This document shows positions 49,567 to 60,865 of a stretch of 64,000 bases of DNA, in pieces (the first letter of the stretch is position 1; each line of letters opens with the position of its first letter). The DNA is from Pyropia yezoensis (lineage: Eukaryota > Rhodophyta > Bangiophyceae > Bangiales > Bangiaceae), in assembly GCA_009829735.1 (NCBI GenBank), contig CM020618.1, forward strand, positions 25,016,143-25,080,142, read 5' to 3'. Below the pieces are notes generated by a model. It was not told the origin of the DNA. It saw only the letters and a program-made list of their open reading frames with translations, and made no database searches. Made by a program: the position numbers and the translations under genes.

Positions 49567-50151
49567 TACCCCCCCCTTAGATTCGGCCCGTCCTCGGGTC
49601 GAGTTGCATTCGGGTTTCCGAATGTAAGTGGGTCGCGCGACCGTTTACCAGTCGGGTGGGGCTTTGCGCCCTGTCGCGGTAGACACCTCTTTTCGGGGCT
49701 GGCTGAGGGGGGTGCCCCCCTTTGTGTGGTACACACACGATCCGTTTTCCGGACCGTTGAATTCCCGATGCGGGTTTTCGTGTCACGACCCCCCTCTCCG
49801 GAGGGTGGTGCAAGCGGATCCGCAACCAGGCGCCTGGTGGTAGGGGGGCACCTCTCGTGTGGACGAGTGAGTGGGGGCGGGGGCTGCCCGCGTTGCGCGG
49901 GGGCGGTTGTGGGGTGACCCCCCTTGATTACCCCGTGCGGGGGCGTGGCCCTCACCCAGGTGCCTGGGTGGAGCGACCTTGTAGCTCGGTTGGCGCGGGT
50001 CGTCCCGGGCTGCCGTATCGCTCGTGATGAGCTGTGTAGTTATAAGCGCAGGTGCCCGCGCTTCCCTGGCTCGTCCCTGTGCATTCCCCGTACCGGGTCG
50101 AGCCGGCTGCGGCTTCTAGGCACAGGGAACCCTTGCTACCCCGCATTCACC

Positions 50152-52516
50152 ATGTCGGACCCCAAGGTGCCCGGGGGCGTGGACGACCTCCTGCTTGAGG
50201 AGGAGGACGTGATGCAGGACGACGTTCCCGTCGCTGCCACCGCTGCCGAGTGCTTCCTTGCCAGCTCGTCGGACGACGAGGATCGGGTGACCGTCCGCGT
50301 GTCGGCGGCGGGCCCGCCGGGCGGACTGTCGTCCGTCTGCAGCGGCACGACGGCTCCGTCGGGGGGCGGTCAACCGTGTGTGGCGGTTCCTTTTCCTACT
50401 CCTCCTGCGGCCCGGATGGCTCCTGTCGCCGGTGCCGGCGTGGCGCTACCTCAAAAAGTTGCAGCCGCTGCTTCTGATAATCGTGGCGGCACCCCGGCCG
50501 GGACGGCGGGTCAAGATGGTGCGGGTACCCGCCCGGTTGGTGGTGTGTCCGCGGGGGCGGTTGAAGGGTCTACCCCATCCGTCCCCGTTGTGCCGTCGTC
50601 GGGCCGGGGTGGTGACGGCGCCCTTCCTGCGGTGCCGCGGGCGATTGTCGGTCAAGTCGTGTCTTCCCCGATGGCGGTGGACTCCGGGAGTTTCTCCGGG
50701 CGGTTGCCCGCCCTTCTTCTTCCTCCTCGCCCCCGTGCGCCTGCGGCGCCGGCCCATCTGCCGGTGGGGCTTCCCCCGGCGCCGCCCATTCTTCCTGGGC
50801 CCGCCCGGGTTGCCCCGCTGGGTGGCGGCGTCGCCTTGGTGGCGGGCTACCCCTCTATGTCGGTGTCCGACTTGGTGGCTCGGGCTCGAGGCCTCATTGT
50901 GCAGGGGCCCATGAACTCTGCTGGCCGGATGCGGGTGGACTTCCACCCGCCGAGCTACCGTGGAGGCTCCTCCCGGCACATCAAGTTGGACCCGAGTTGG
51001 GAGCGAGAGTAGGCGCGGCTGGTCAACCAGCCGAATGCGGTCCGTGTGGAGCATCATTGGATACTGAGTCAGCCGAACGACCGGCATGCCCAGCTCTGGC
51101 GCACCCGGGTCGGGCGGGGTGAGGTCTTCCTCAACCCCGCGTTCGGGGTATGCGACTTGGTTGCTCCCGCGCTGCCGCGGGACGTTCACTACCCGGCTAG
51201 TGCTCGGGGGGTTGCGGCCGCTGTGACCCCTGTTGTGTCCGGGCACACCGTGCCCGATACCGGCCGGTATCCCGGGTTTGAGTACTTCCCGGGGGTATCC
51301 CCGTGTCTGACGTTGACAGCGCCCTTTCTGCCCATGGCGGGGCTGAATTTGGCGTCGAGCTGGCGACGCAACCATGGTTTCATGGCGGATGCGTTCCGCA
51401 CCGATATAACGTGTGCGTTGCAGACCGTTAACGGTCGCGCGCCGGTGTACACTCCAGTGAGCCCGTCTCTATGGCAGGAGGGGTGGGAACCCGCCCCGGC
51501 TTTCCGGTTTGACACCGGCTCGTGCCTCCGATACTTCGGTAGTGTGTTGGCCTCTCGGCCTGTCCACCTGTTGCATGGGACCTTCACCCTCGAGGTTACC
51601 CTCGGGCAGGCTTCCTTCTTCCTGCTGTCCGTCCGTCGGGAGGGGCGGCTGTTTCATCTTCCGACGGGTGTCCGTCGGCATATTGGGGAGCTGGGCGTTG
51701 ACGTCATTGCTGCCAAGACGGGGTTGGCCCGTGAAATTCGAGGCCCTCTTGGCCGTTCACGATGCCGTGAACTGGGCGGAGGTGTTAAACCTACCCCCGT
51801 ACCGGGATCCGCAGGCTGGGGTTGCCCCCTTGCCTCGTCACTCGTTGCGCATCCGGCGCACTCAGCCGGGTGAGCCCAGTTACCGTGGGTGGGCGTCCAC
51901 CGAGGCTGTTCCTGACCTGGGTATTCCCCTGGCTATCCATCACCCTCTTCAGGTCATAGTTCCATGGTTTGGTAACCCGATACCGGGGGGGGTTGGCCGT
52001 CGTCTCCGAGAGTGGGGCTCTACGGGTGGGGAGCGTGAGGTGTCCCGTCGTCGGGCGGAGTCCCGCCGGGTTTACGGTGGAGCCCCTTCCATGGGGTCCT
52101 ACCGCGCCTCGTATCCGGCGGCACCGGCTCCGGTGGTAGCCGTATCGGCTGCTGTGGCTCCTCTGGCTGCGCCCGTGTCTCCTTCCGTCCCTGTTATGCC
52201 GGACGAGGGTCCCCGTCTATGGTATGAGGGCGTTGACGCCCTTATTACCCGCGAGCTGCGGGAGGGTCTCTCTGTCAGCTGGGGGGATATGCCCCCAGGT
52301 GCTGCGCTTGTTGGTACCGCGCGCTGCTTTGGTGGGGTGCTGGACCGCCTCCAGCTAGCTCTGGAGGAATTGGAGGCTGGTCGCAGCACTCTCGTGGACT
52401 TATGCAGTGAGGTAACTCAGGCGATTGACCGTCACGAGATTGCCGACAGGTGGAGCATGGAGGTGTACGCGTCTACGCGTGAGTGGCCTCCTTCGGGCAG
52501 CGGGGGTACCCCCTGA
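50152..52516 (+). pseudogene. Opposite-strand ORF of Gypsy family B (broken homologue)
   Basis: Starts at ATG 50152 (CACCATGTC; MSDPKVPGGVDDLLLEEEDV). It has an acidic Ser-rich N-terminus and a long Pro/Gly/Ala stretch, then an in-frame TAG at 51010-51012. The same frame goes on through GHTVPDTGRYPGFEYFPGV, FGSV and LFHLP. Near 51735 a 1-nt shift moves the frame to that of KFEALLAVHDAVNWAEV, which runs to the stop at 52516. Motif order and spacing match the family A ORF at 6574-8517. It lacks the Arg/Ser tail and ends in a helical region (LDRLQLALEELEAGRSTLVD). Confidence 0.8.
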
Positions 52517-52911
52517 AGAATGCTGTTGCTATGAGGGAGAGGGACCCGGTGACCCTTATGGTGGCCGGGTAGGAGTGAGTATAAACTCATCCCCCGCTGG
52601 GGCGTGTGCATGATTCTGAAGGTTGCCTTCGGGGAGTACTCCGTCTGCCTTAGCAGTGGCTTGCCTTGGTCTTTCTCGCGCCCCCATCCCATCCTGGTTG
52701 GGTAATGCTCGTGAAGGTCAACCTTCCTCGGTCCGTCATTTGCTCCATGGATGAAGGTTTACCTTGGCGTAAGCCTCAGGTTTCTGTGAAATTATCGGAG
52801 TTATTCATCTCCTTCAAGTAAGACTTGTTAAAGTCAGTAGCCCACTTAGTTTGCGAAAGTCCGCTCGGACTTAGTGAACCTAAGTCTTGCCGAATCCATG
52901 TGAAACCCTAC

Positions 52912-55900
52912 TTAGTAGGTATAAGCCTCACCCCCCAACAGCCGAAGTCGGTGTCGGTTGGGTTGTTCCAGCAGGCGTCGTCGCCTCATGTAAGGCATGA
53001 GCAGTTGGCGGGGTATATTCGCCGCCTGTTCCCAGGTGGGTGAGTCGTATCCGACCCACATCACATTGACGTACCAGGGTCCTGGTAGGTCCTGGTCGGT
53101 GTGTCCGACCACGCTCTCTACTTGGTATGGAATCCCATCCGGCCCCACCGGGTTATCTGACCGGTGGGTAGTAAGCGCTTCATGTAGCAACCCAGCCGGT
53201 ACCGGCTGAGGCTGTTCCGGCTTCGGAGCAGGTGTCACATCATTGAGATTGATGCGTTGTATCTCCGTATCGGAGTGCAGGATGACAGAGTGATCATCTC
53301 TGTGTACGATCTGGTATGGTCACTTGACCGTTTGCATAAGCTTGGTCCCTCGGAACTTCTGGTGTCTGATATAGACCCAGTCACCTGTTACCAGGGTTGC
53401 GTTGCGTACCCGTAGTCGGGCGTCGAAGTTCTTCTGGTATCGAAGTTGTGTACGGTCAAGGGCACCCTTGAGCTTAGGTATCATCCTCGATAGCTTGGCC
53501 AACCAAGCTAAGTGGATCCGTTCGGCCGGTCGGCCCTTCGGTATGTCATACCGAGTGCACCTGCCTGGTGGCAGCGTTAGGTTACCGACGCCCATTGGCA
53601 TGACCCACTCCAGTGGAGCAATGCTGGTACTCCGGTGGGGCCTGGCATTATATGCCAGGGTCAAAACGGACAGGAGCCTGTCCCACGTGTTCGTGTGTTC
53701 GGCCACGTGGCATTGGAGCATCTTGACGATTGTGCGGTTGAGCGGCTCCACCGGCCCGTTGGATTGCGGGTGGTAGTCGGATGCCCGACGTGGTTCGATA
53801 CCGAACATGCCCATGACCTTAGTGCAGAATGCCGACGTAAGGTTTGCTCCGTTGTCGGAGAGGAGTTGCTTCATTACTCCGTAAGCACTGATCCAGTGGT
53901 CAACCACTGCGTTCATGATCGTGTAGGCCGTATCATTCGGGATGGCTACTGCTCGTGACAGCTTAGTAAAGCGGTCCAACATGACCAGGATGTACCTGTT
54001 CCCTTCTTCCGATACCGGAAGTGGCCCGAGTATGTCGATAGCGACTTGCTCGATGGGCCCATCTGGTGGGAATAGTTCCATAGCGGATGCCCGCCTATGA
54101 CACCTTATACGATTTCGTGCACACGGGTGGCATCCCCGCACGTGGTCGACTACGTCGACGGCCATTGCTGGACAGTAGAAGAACCTCCTCATTGCTGCGA
54201 ACATGCGCGAACCCCCCGGGTGTCCGGCTGTAGGGTTCTCGTGTTCTCGTTCCATGACGGCTTGTCGTAAGGACACGGGGACCACGACTTGATGTCGTCC
54301 ATCCGCGGGTGCCCGCCGGTACATGAGTCCGTCCTCATTCTCGGAGAAGATGCCGGCCGTGCCGGCCAGGAGGTTAGCGCGATGGAGTTTACAGTCATCT
54401 TCATTGGCCTGTGCCTCGCGGAAGTCCGCGAGGGTCAATGGGCACGCCAGGTGTGCCATGGTATGGTCAACCATACCTTGGGTGGCGTTACCCACCATGC
54501 AAACCGGTACCACCGGGATGTCCTCGTCCACTTGTCGGGTATCCCCGCGCGGTGTATGGAGTCGCGACAGCGCGTCTCCTAGATGATGGGTCGCGCCGGC
54601 CTTATATATGGTCCGGTAGTTGTGCTCGGTCATCTTTAGCTTCCACCGGGCTAGCCGTCCATGGCTGTCGGAATCCTTGTCACCAAGGTTAAGGAGCCAT
54701 CGTAAAGGTTCGTGGTCGGACCTCACGATGAACCTGGATCCTTCCAGGTATGGACGGAGCAGTTGCACTGCCCATATGACTCCGAGGCACTCGCGCCCAG
54801 TGGCACTATAGTTACGCTCAGCCGGGTTGAGTGTCCGGCTGAAGTACCCTACCGGATGTAGGTCCAGGATAGCATTATTGGTACCGATGATCGTCTCTCC
54901 CTGTAGCAGGGTGCATCCCACTTGGGTATCGCAGGCATCGACGTCGATGACGAAGGTCCCGCGTCTATGCGGCAACGCAAGCTCGGGTGGGGCTAGCAGG
55001 GCTTGCTTGAGCAGCTCGAATGCCTCTCCCTCGCTCGGCGAGGGAGGATGGAGTACCTTTGGCAAGGCGCTGCTCGTCAGAACCGTTAACGGTTTGGCTA
55101 TTCGAGCGAGATCCTTGACGAACCGTCGGTATACGTTGCACATCCCTAGGAAGCTTTTCAGCTAAGTCTGGGTGGTCGGGTATCGCGCATCCCGGAGTGC
55201 CCGGGTATTAGCTTCGAGCACTCCCAATTTACCTGGTGTGATCTGGTGACCCAGATACTCGACGGTCGGTTGAAAGAAGGCGCACTTCTTGAGACGCAGG
55301 GTTACCCCGGCGTTCCGCAAGAGGGTGAGTACCTCGTCGACATGTTGTACATGGTCATCCATGTTACGCGAGAAGACGATGACATCGTCCAGGTACACCA
55401 GGCAGTTACGCCACTTCACTCCCGACATTATGAAGTCGATGGCGCGCTGACATGTGGCGGGGGCGTTGGACAATCCGAAGGACATCCTTAGGAACTCGTC
55501 CACTCCACTGTGACAGACGAACGCTGTCTTGGGGATATCCTCCTCTGCAACTGGGATCGGCCAGTACCCGGCATTGCAGTCGATAGTGGCAAAACACTGT
55601 GGATTCCCCCAGGGAGTCGATACACTCGTCCATCCTTGGTAAAGGGCATGAGTCTTTCTTGGTAACCAAGTTGAGGCGTCGATATTCGATGCAGAACCGA
55701 GGGGTTTCATCCTTCTTCGGTTCGATTACGACTGGGGCGCCCCACTCCGACATCGAAGGTCCGATCACCTTAGCTTCGCTCATCCTCTTCACTTCTCCGT
55801 CGACGATATCTCGTTGCATAGGTCCCGCGCGGTGCGGTTGCGACCGCGCTGGTCGTGCACCTGGTACCAGGTCTATACGATGTTGGGTTGCCCCAAGGGT

Positions 55901-57124
55901 ACCCAGGGCCCCGCCAGTCCACATGACGTCATGATTTCTTAGCATCCGTCGAACCCCTTCGGCTACCGAAGGGGGAAGGTGGTCGAGGTCAGCCTTGGCC
56001 AGTGCCGTCCGCCGGAGCTGGTGATTGGTTAGGCTTCCTGGCGTCGGGTTCCTTCAGCTCGTTGGTCTCGGCGACCGCCAGTACCTCAAGTGGTTCTACT
56101 TGACCTTCCTGGTCAGCTGTAAGGACGTCTCCTTCGTAGAGCTCGGCGATCCCGAGGATAGTCCCTTTCGGATGGGTGACTGCCTTACGGCGATAGTTCG
56201 CCATCACGAGCAGTGATGACCCCCCCGCTGGGAGGTCTACGATACCGTTGGCTATGGTCAACCCATGGCGCTTGTAGGTTCGTAGGTTGGACTGGACTCT
56301 GCAGATGCCTGCTAAGTCACAGTGAACCGGGAGGACTGTCTCCGATAACGGCTCGAAGCGAGTCCGCTTGGTCAGCCGGAGTGTCTTCGCCTCTACGCTT
56401 GCGTATACCTCAGCCACGTTAACGTGGCTCCCTTGGAGCTTCAGGTCCCTGACGATAGCTGTCTGTCCTCTCTTCGTCCAGTCGGCCTCTTGTAGCTCAA
56501 CTGTTCTGCGGCCCGGCCGGATTGCATCCACGTGAACGTTGATGAAGGTGCACCCCGGTATGCAGGGCACAGATAGAGTCTCACATATCAGGAAGTCGAC
56601 TTCCGTGGTGAGTTCCCCGATGGTGACCCGCAGCGACATCGCTGCGGTCGTACGAATGAGACGACCATTCACATCCTTGATCGTGGGTCCCCGAGTCACT
56701 GTGACTCGCGGGAGCCACTTGGCCGGGAGGGTATCCTTCCGGAAAAGGTTCGGCCCTGCCCCTGTATGCAGTACAGGGCAATACGATCTGGTCGACTGGG
56801 GGTCAACCCCCAGTGTGGCTGATACCTTGAAGTTCTCCAAGGTAAACAGTACGTGGCGTACACCGATATCCGGTGTAGCTCGGGCATCCAGGACAGGGCC
56901 CTTGTCTGGTTCAACGTGAAGGGGCTTCCCGTCCTCGCCTCCCTTCCTTGGAGGTTGGTCATCATTCCCCTGACGCCGTGTCGTCGGTGCCGGAAGGTGT
57001 ACCCGGGGATTGATGCGGCGTCGGCTCAACTGCGCTCTCCGTGGGGCTTTCCCCGCGGCAGTCCGGGGTGGCTTGCTAGGGTTGCCCCAGCGACCCCGTG
57101 TCGTCCTTCCTCTTACTCGTTTCC
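52912..57124 (-). pseudogene. pol: Gypsy pol, family B (several breaks)
   Basis: Read from 57124 downwards after the frameshift site. In the protease the catalytic D-T-G is H-T-G (near 56767). A frame change lies between 55989 and 55945, and an extra T in a T run near 55593 shifts it again inside reverse transcriptase. YLDD is intact (near 55393). A TAG at 55162-55160 replaces a codon just before LKSFLGMCNVYRRF. RNase H and integrase (IDILGP, LSDNGA, PVEPLNRT) follow, then TGA at 53322-53320 in place of the Gly of the KGPYQ-type motif. The same frame continues to a chromodomain (YQVESVV, VMWVGYDSPTWEQ) ending at 52912. Confidence 0.92.
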
Positions 57125-57127
57125 CGC
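57113..57127 (-). promoter_or_regulatory. Conserved -1 frameshift heptamer, family B
   Basis: GGGAAAC at 57125-57119 in gag phase, followed by GAG TAA, exactly as in family A (A-G-N-E-stop). Pol is in the -1 frame. Possible stems (CGGGGT with ACCCCG, enclosing a GCAA-loop hairpin) start about 20 nt downstream, further than in family A. Confidence 0.65.
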
Positions 57128-59290
57128 GCTTGGCCGGGTACTGTCTTGCGGAATATCCGGGAGAGGAGGTGCCTCCTCGACTGCCAGTACTCCTCCTGGA
57201 GCTTGCTGCCTACCCGGTGCCGGTGCTCAGGCGGGATACCCCCCCATGGATGCCTTGCGTTGCGCCGCTGCCCGTCGAGACTCCTCCGGGATGAGCGGGC
57301 ATGAGGACACCCAGTGTTGGGGGTCTCCGCACAGCATACATCCGGAAGTACCGGCCGACCCGGGCGTCCGCGTCGGGTTGGCCCCATAGGCCCGGTTGCC
57401 TGCCGCGGGCGCCCGAGTGCCTGCCCCTTGGTAGGCCTTGGGTCCCATTGCCAAACGGAACATGGACTCCCCCAGCCGTTTCGTCCTACCCGCGATGTGC
57501 GGAGGTGCCTCCGTACGCACCGCCCATGTCGGCAGGGTTTGGTGGGGGTTACCCGAAACCGGGGCATACCCCGTAGTCCGTACATACGGGACGCGACGAC
57601 CCGCACCCTCGTTGACCTGGAACTGGGTCCCAGCCGGGGCGATGTACGCTACCATACCGTGCTCATCAATCACCGGCGTCGCCGGTAGAAACAGGTGGCC
57701 CTGTTGGTCGACCAGAGGCTCATCCTCACCCGTGGGGGCATACTCGGTTGCCACCAGTACTGGTGCGGCCTTACGTTCCACCTTCTCTTGCCTCGGTACC
57801 GGGGTAACATTAAGCTTGCTCCCTTCACCCTTGGGCTTCCGGGCCAAGGCACACTCCGGGTGCAGCACCAGGCAGGCGTCTCCCAGGGACTTGCACATGT
57901 GCATCAGTCGACTGAAGTTCGTCCGAGCCGTATTGGCTCCCCGTGCGGATATCCGCACGTAGTTGGGTACTCCTGCGAACAGGATGGCCCGTAGCTCCCC
58001 TTCTCCGAGGAGCTTCCCCAGCTCGTAGTCGAGCTCTTGGATCCGGCGTCCGAAAATCTCCTCATCCTCCCAGGACCGGGCGGTGGCGGTGCCAAGGGCC
58101 CGGTAGTGGTCTTCGCACTTGTCCTCACTGAGGTAGCTGCTCAGAAGCTCCTTCAGAATACCACGGTAGTCCATGGGGGTGGCTGCGACCTTCATTCCCG
58201 GCATCAGGGATGCCTGACGGAGGATGCCTCGTACCTGTTCATCAACAAAGAACGGGAGGATCTCCGGGGCCAGCCCCTCGTTAACGAGTGCCTTGTCTGC
58301 GGCTGCCTTGAAACTAGTCAGGAAGACAATGATTGCCAACGGGCGTCCATTCGGGCCCCCGAACATAGGGACTCCCTTCATAAGGGTCTGCATAGAGCGG
58401 ATCACTCGATGCGAGGTAGTACGCATCGATTCCGATACGGTAGTGGATCGGTCTTCCAACCGATAACGTTCAGGAGTCAGTACCGACCGGAAAACTTCGT
58501 TGAAGATCTCTGTGTCAGCGTCCTGGGTATCTAGTCGCTTGGCCAGTTGATGAGTAAACTCATCGGACTCCATCCGCTGCAGTAAGCTCGCAGTATCCTG
58601 CGCTATCATAGCTTGCACCAGTGACGCTGGAACTTCCGGCGTCGGCGCCTCGAATACCCGAGTTGCTTGGCTTCCGTCGTCGAGGGGGTACCGCGATAGG
58701 GTACCGCCCCCCCCCATCGCGGACTCTGTTCCGGCGTAAATGTCCACCGGACCATGTCCGCGGAGTCCGCTCTGGGTGCTCCGAGCGTAGCGCTCCGTGT
58801 GGCTACGTTCCAATTCGGCTGACGAGTCGGATCCACAACCCGCCGTATCCGGGAGTTGTCCAGGAGTAGCAACACCGCGGTCGACCCTGGTGGACTCCGA
58901 AAGTAGTCCGGCCGGTTCGAACCGTACCGGTGTGGGAGGAACACGACGGGGTACCGTCGTGTGGCGTGTTGACATCAGCACAGCCATTGCGTCCTCCGTA
59001 CGCTCTTGACGGGCGTCGAGTCCGGTGAACCGGGCCTCGATGCGAGCCAATGATGTCATCAGGGAGTCCCCTGGTGAAGGTGACGGCGGAGTGAGGTCGG
59101 TAGAAGACGGTTGAGGCGGTCCGCCGCCCCCGGCCGTCCGCGCCGTACCGAACGTCGATCCGGTACCGGAAAGCATCGGCGTCTCAATGTTGTCGATCGG
59201 GTTACCGATCCCGGCTCCCAGGTTCAACTCCGGGGTCGGCGTCGACGCCGATCCGTCATCTTCAACGTTCCCCGTCTCCTTGGTAGACAT
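57113..59290 (-). pseudogene. gag: Gypsy gag, family B (one nonsense codon)
   Basis: Starts at ATG 59290 (MSTKETGNVEDDG). It has a disordered N-terminus, a helical capsid-like centre, and a zinc knuckle CMLCGDPQHWVSSC with C-X2-C-X4-H-X4-C spacing. A TGA at 57229-57227 interrupts it. The same frame goes on for about 37 residues to TAA at 57115-57113, ending SAGNE as in family A, so the TGA is a premature stop. Confidence 0.88.
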
Positions 59291-59497
59291 AGTCACAATC
59301 AGTCAACCGACGTAACGGTCACCACGAATAAGAGAGCGAGGGGGTAGGTTGGGGGAGAGTAACAGTAGATCGCAGTCAAACGTAAGCACTCAACACAATC
59401 AACCAGATCGCAACACCACGAGTACAAGAAAAGGACCGGTTCCTTATCCGTGTGCCAGGGCCGAAGACGGCGTTACCACAAGGGTGACGGAAACCCG

Positions 59498-59514
59498 TCC
59501 CCGCTGCTCCACCA
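59498..59514 (-). promoter_or_regulatory. tRNA primer-binding site, family B
   Basis: TGGTGGAGCAGCGGGGA, one base inside the 5' LTR. Identical to family A over the first 12 bases. Confidence 0.75.
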
Positions 59515-59515
59515 A

Positions 59516-59877
59516 TGTAGCACAATAGGGAACCGCTGCACGTCCACTCTCAGGGAACACTCACCAAGGGGGGTCGGCACCAACGTCACCGGGAGGCCAA
59601 GGTTGCTGTCCTTGGAGCGCAAGCCACGGGACCAAGATGGGAGCCCAAATGGGAAGGGTTTGTTGTTCTACCATGGCCGGCGGTGGATTTGCCGCCGGCC
59701 CCCTCGTTACAAACCCTCGGAGACACTACTAACTACCCTCCACCCCAAGATGCAAGTCCCTCTGGTCATGCGTAACTTATTGATACCGTGACCAATACGG
59801 ACTCCCAAATTGTAAGTTAAGGGTTAGAAGTAGTCCCCCTATATTAGGGTCACAATACGGTCATGCATATTGCTACA
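59516..59877 (-). repeat. 5' LTR of family B
   Basis: 362 bp, followed by the target duplication CCGGC. Confidence 0.95.
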
Positions 59878-60865
59878 CCGGCTCGGCCGCTGGCAGAAGA
59901 GGTGATGAATGGCTGCCTGCTCAACTGGACGACAGCGACGCGGGATGGGATAGAGCCTGCATTGGACATGGCGGTCGCAGAGGCGAAGTAAGTGCCGGAA
60001 GGAGCGGCGGGGAAAGAAGCAGTGTCGGAGCCTGTGGCGGACGTGCCGCCCCCGGCGATGCCGGAGCGACTGGCAAAGAAACAGCTGCTGGCCACACCGG
60101 AGACAACGTTGGTGACCGACGGCGTCGCCGTGACGGCAGCGCAGAAGTTTCCAGAGGCGCCTGCGCTAGCACTGCCGACTGACGTCGACGCCGTGGTGGC
60201 CGTAGAGGAGGTGTTTGTGGCTCCAGAACGATTGGCGTTCGTGAAAGGGAAAGCGGCGGCGGCCGTGGAGCATCAGGTGCCGACGCTGGTGTCGGCGCCC
60301 GTACCGCCCCCAGAGGTAGCGTCGGAAAAAAGGCGGGATGAAGCGCAACACCTGGGGCGGAAAGAGCGCTGTGCCCAGCGATACCGATCCGGGGAGCGCG
60401 GGAGCAGGTCGCCGGCAGCGGATGCCCAGCCGAACAGTGCATGCACAGAATCATGTTCGGCGTACAACGTACCAGGCGCGCAGCAATCCCCAGAACATTC
60501 AGTGGACCACTCCTCGTGATTGAGAAATCACGCGATGGCACGCGCGAGGACCGCGCGCTGCTGTCGACCTAGGGGCGCACTGGGCGAGGTCGACAGACGC
60601 CCGTGCCCCCGTTGCACGCGGATTACACTGGATGTGTCGACCCCAGCAATTGCTTGGAAACAGGGCCGACCTGTGGGTGTGTCTCCTCACGCTCCCAACT
60701 GCCCCACTCGCCGAGATTCGACACCTGGTTGGCCGCGCGACATGATGAAGGATGGGATTGGCGCGCACTTTCCATCTGTTTGGATTGTAGTCAGGGACAG
60801 AAGGCGGTCGGACAGGGGTCCTGCTTGCGTGAAAGAGTCCGTCAAGAGGCAAGCCGCCCACCCCC
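59878..60865 (+). other. Flank of family B with candidate plus-strand ORF
   Basis: One frame from 59878 reads EEVMNGCLLNWTTATRDGIE to a TAA at 59989, then continues open to 60519 (KFPEAPALALPTDVDAVVAV, EVFVAPERLAFVKGKAAAA). The GAAGTAAGT at the stop could be a splice donor. A minus-strand ORF overlaps it. No family recognised; the locus is the one interrupted by Gypsy family B. Confidence 0.3.

Larger units (their letters stand above)
49205..59877 (-). mobile_element. Ty3/Gypsy chromovirus, family B (degenerate full-length)
   Basis: 10,673 bp on the minus strand. The 362-bp LTRs (49205-49566 and 59516-59877) have ends TGTAGCA and TGCTACA, and the target duplication is CCGGC (49200-49204, 59878-59882). 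Layout equals family A: gag, pol with chromodomain, opposite-strand ORF, 3' LTR. The LTRs differ at about 17 of 362 positions. gag, pol and the opposite-strand ORF each carry breaks, so it is older and inactive by itself. Confidence 0.97.

Noticed and set aside
57240..57250. G heptamer next to the premature TGA of family B gag as the frameshift site
   Set aside because: The -1 frame meets TAG 12 codons later, while GGGAAAC with the conserved SAGNE end lies further down in the same gag frame.
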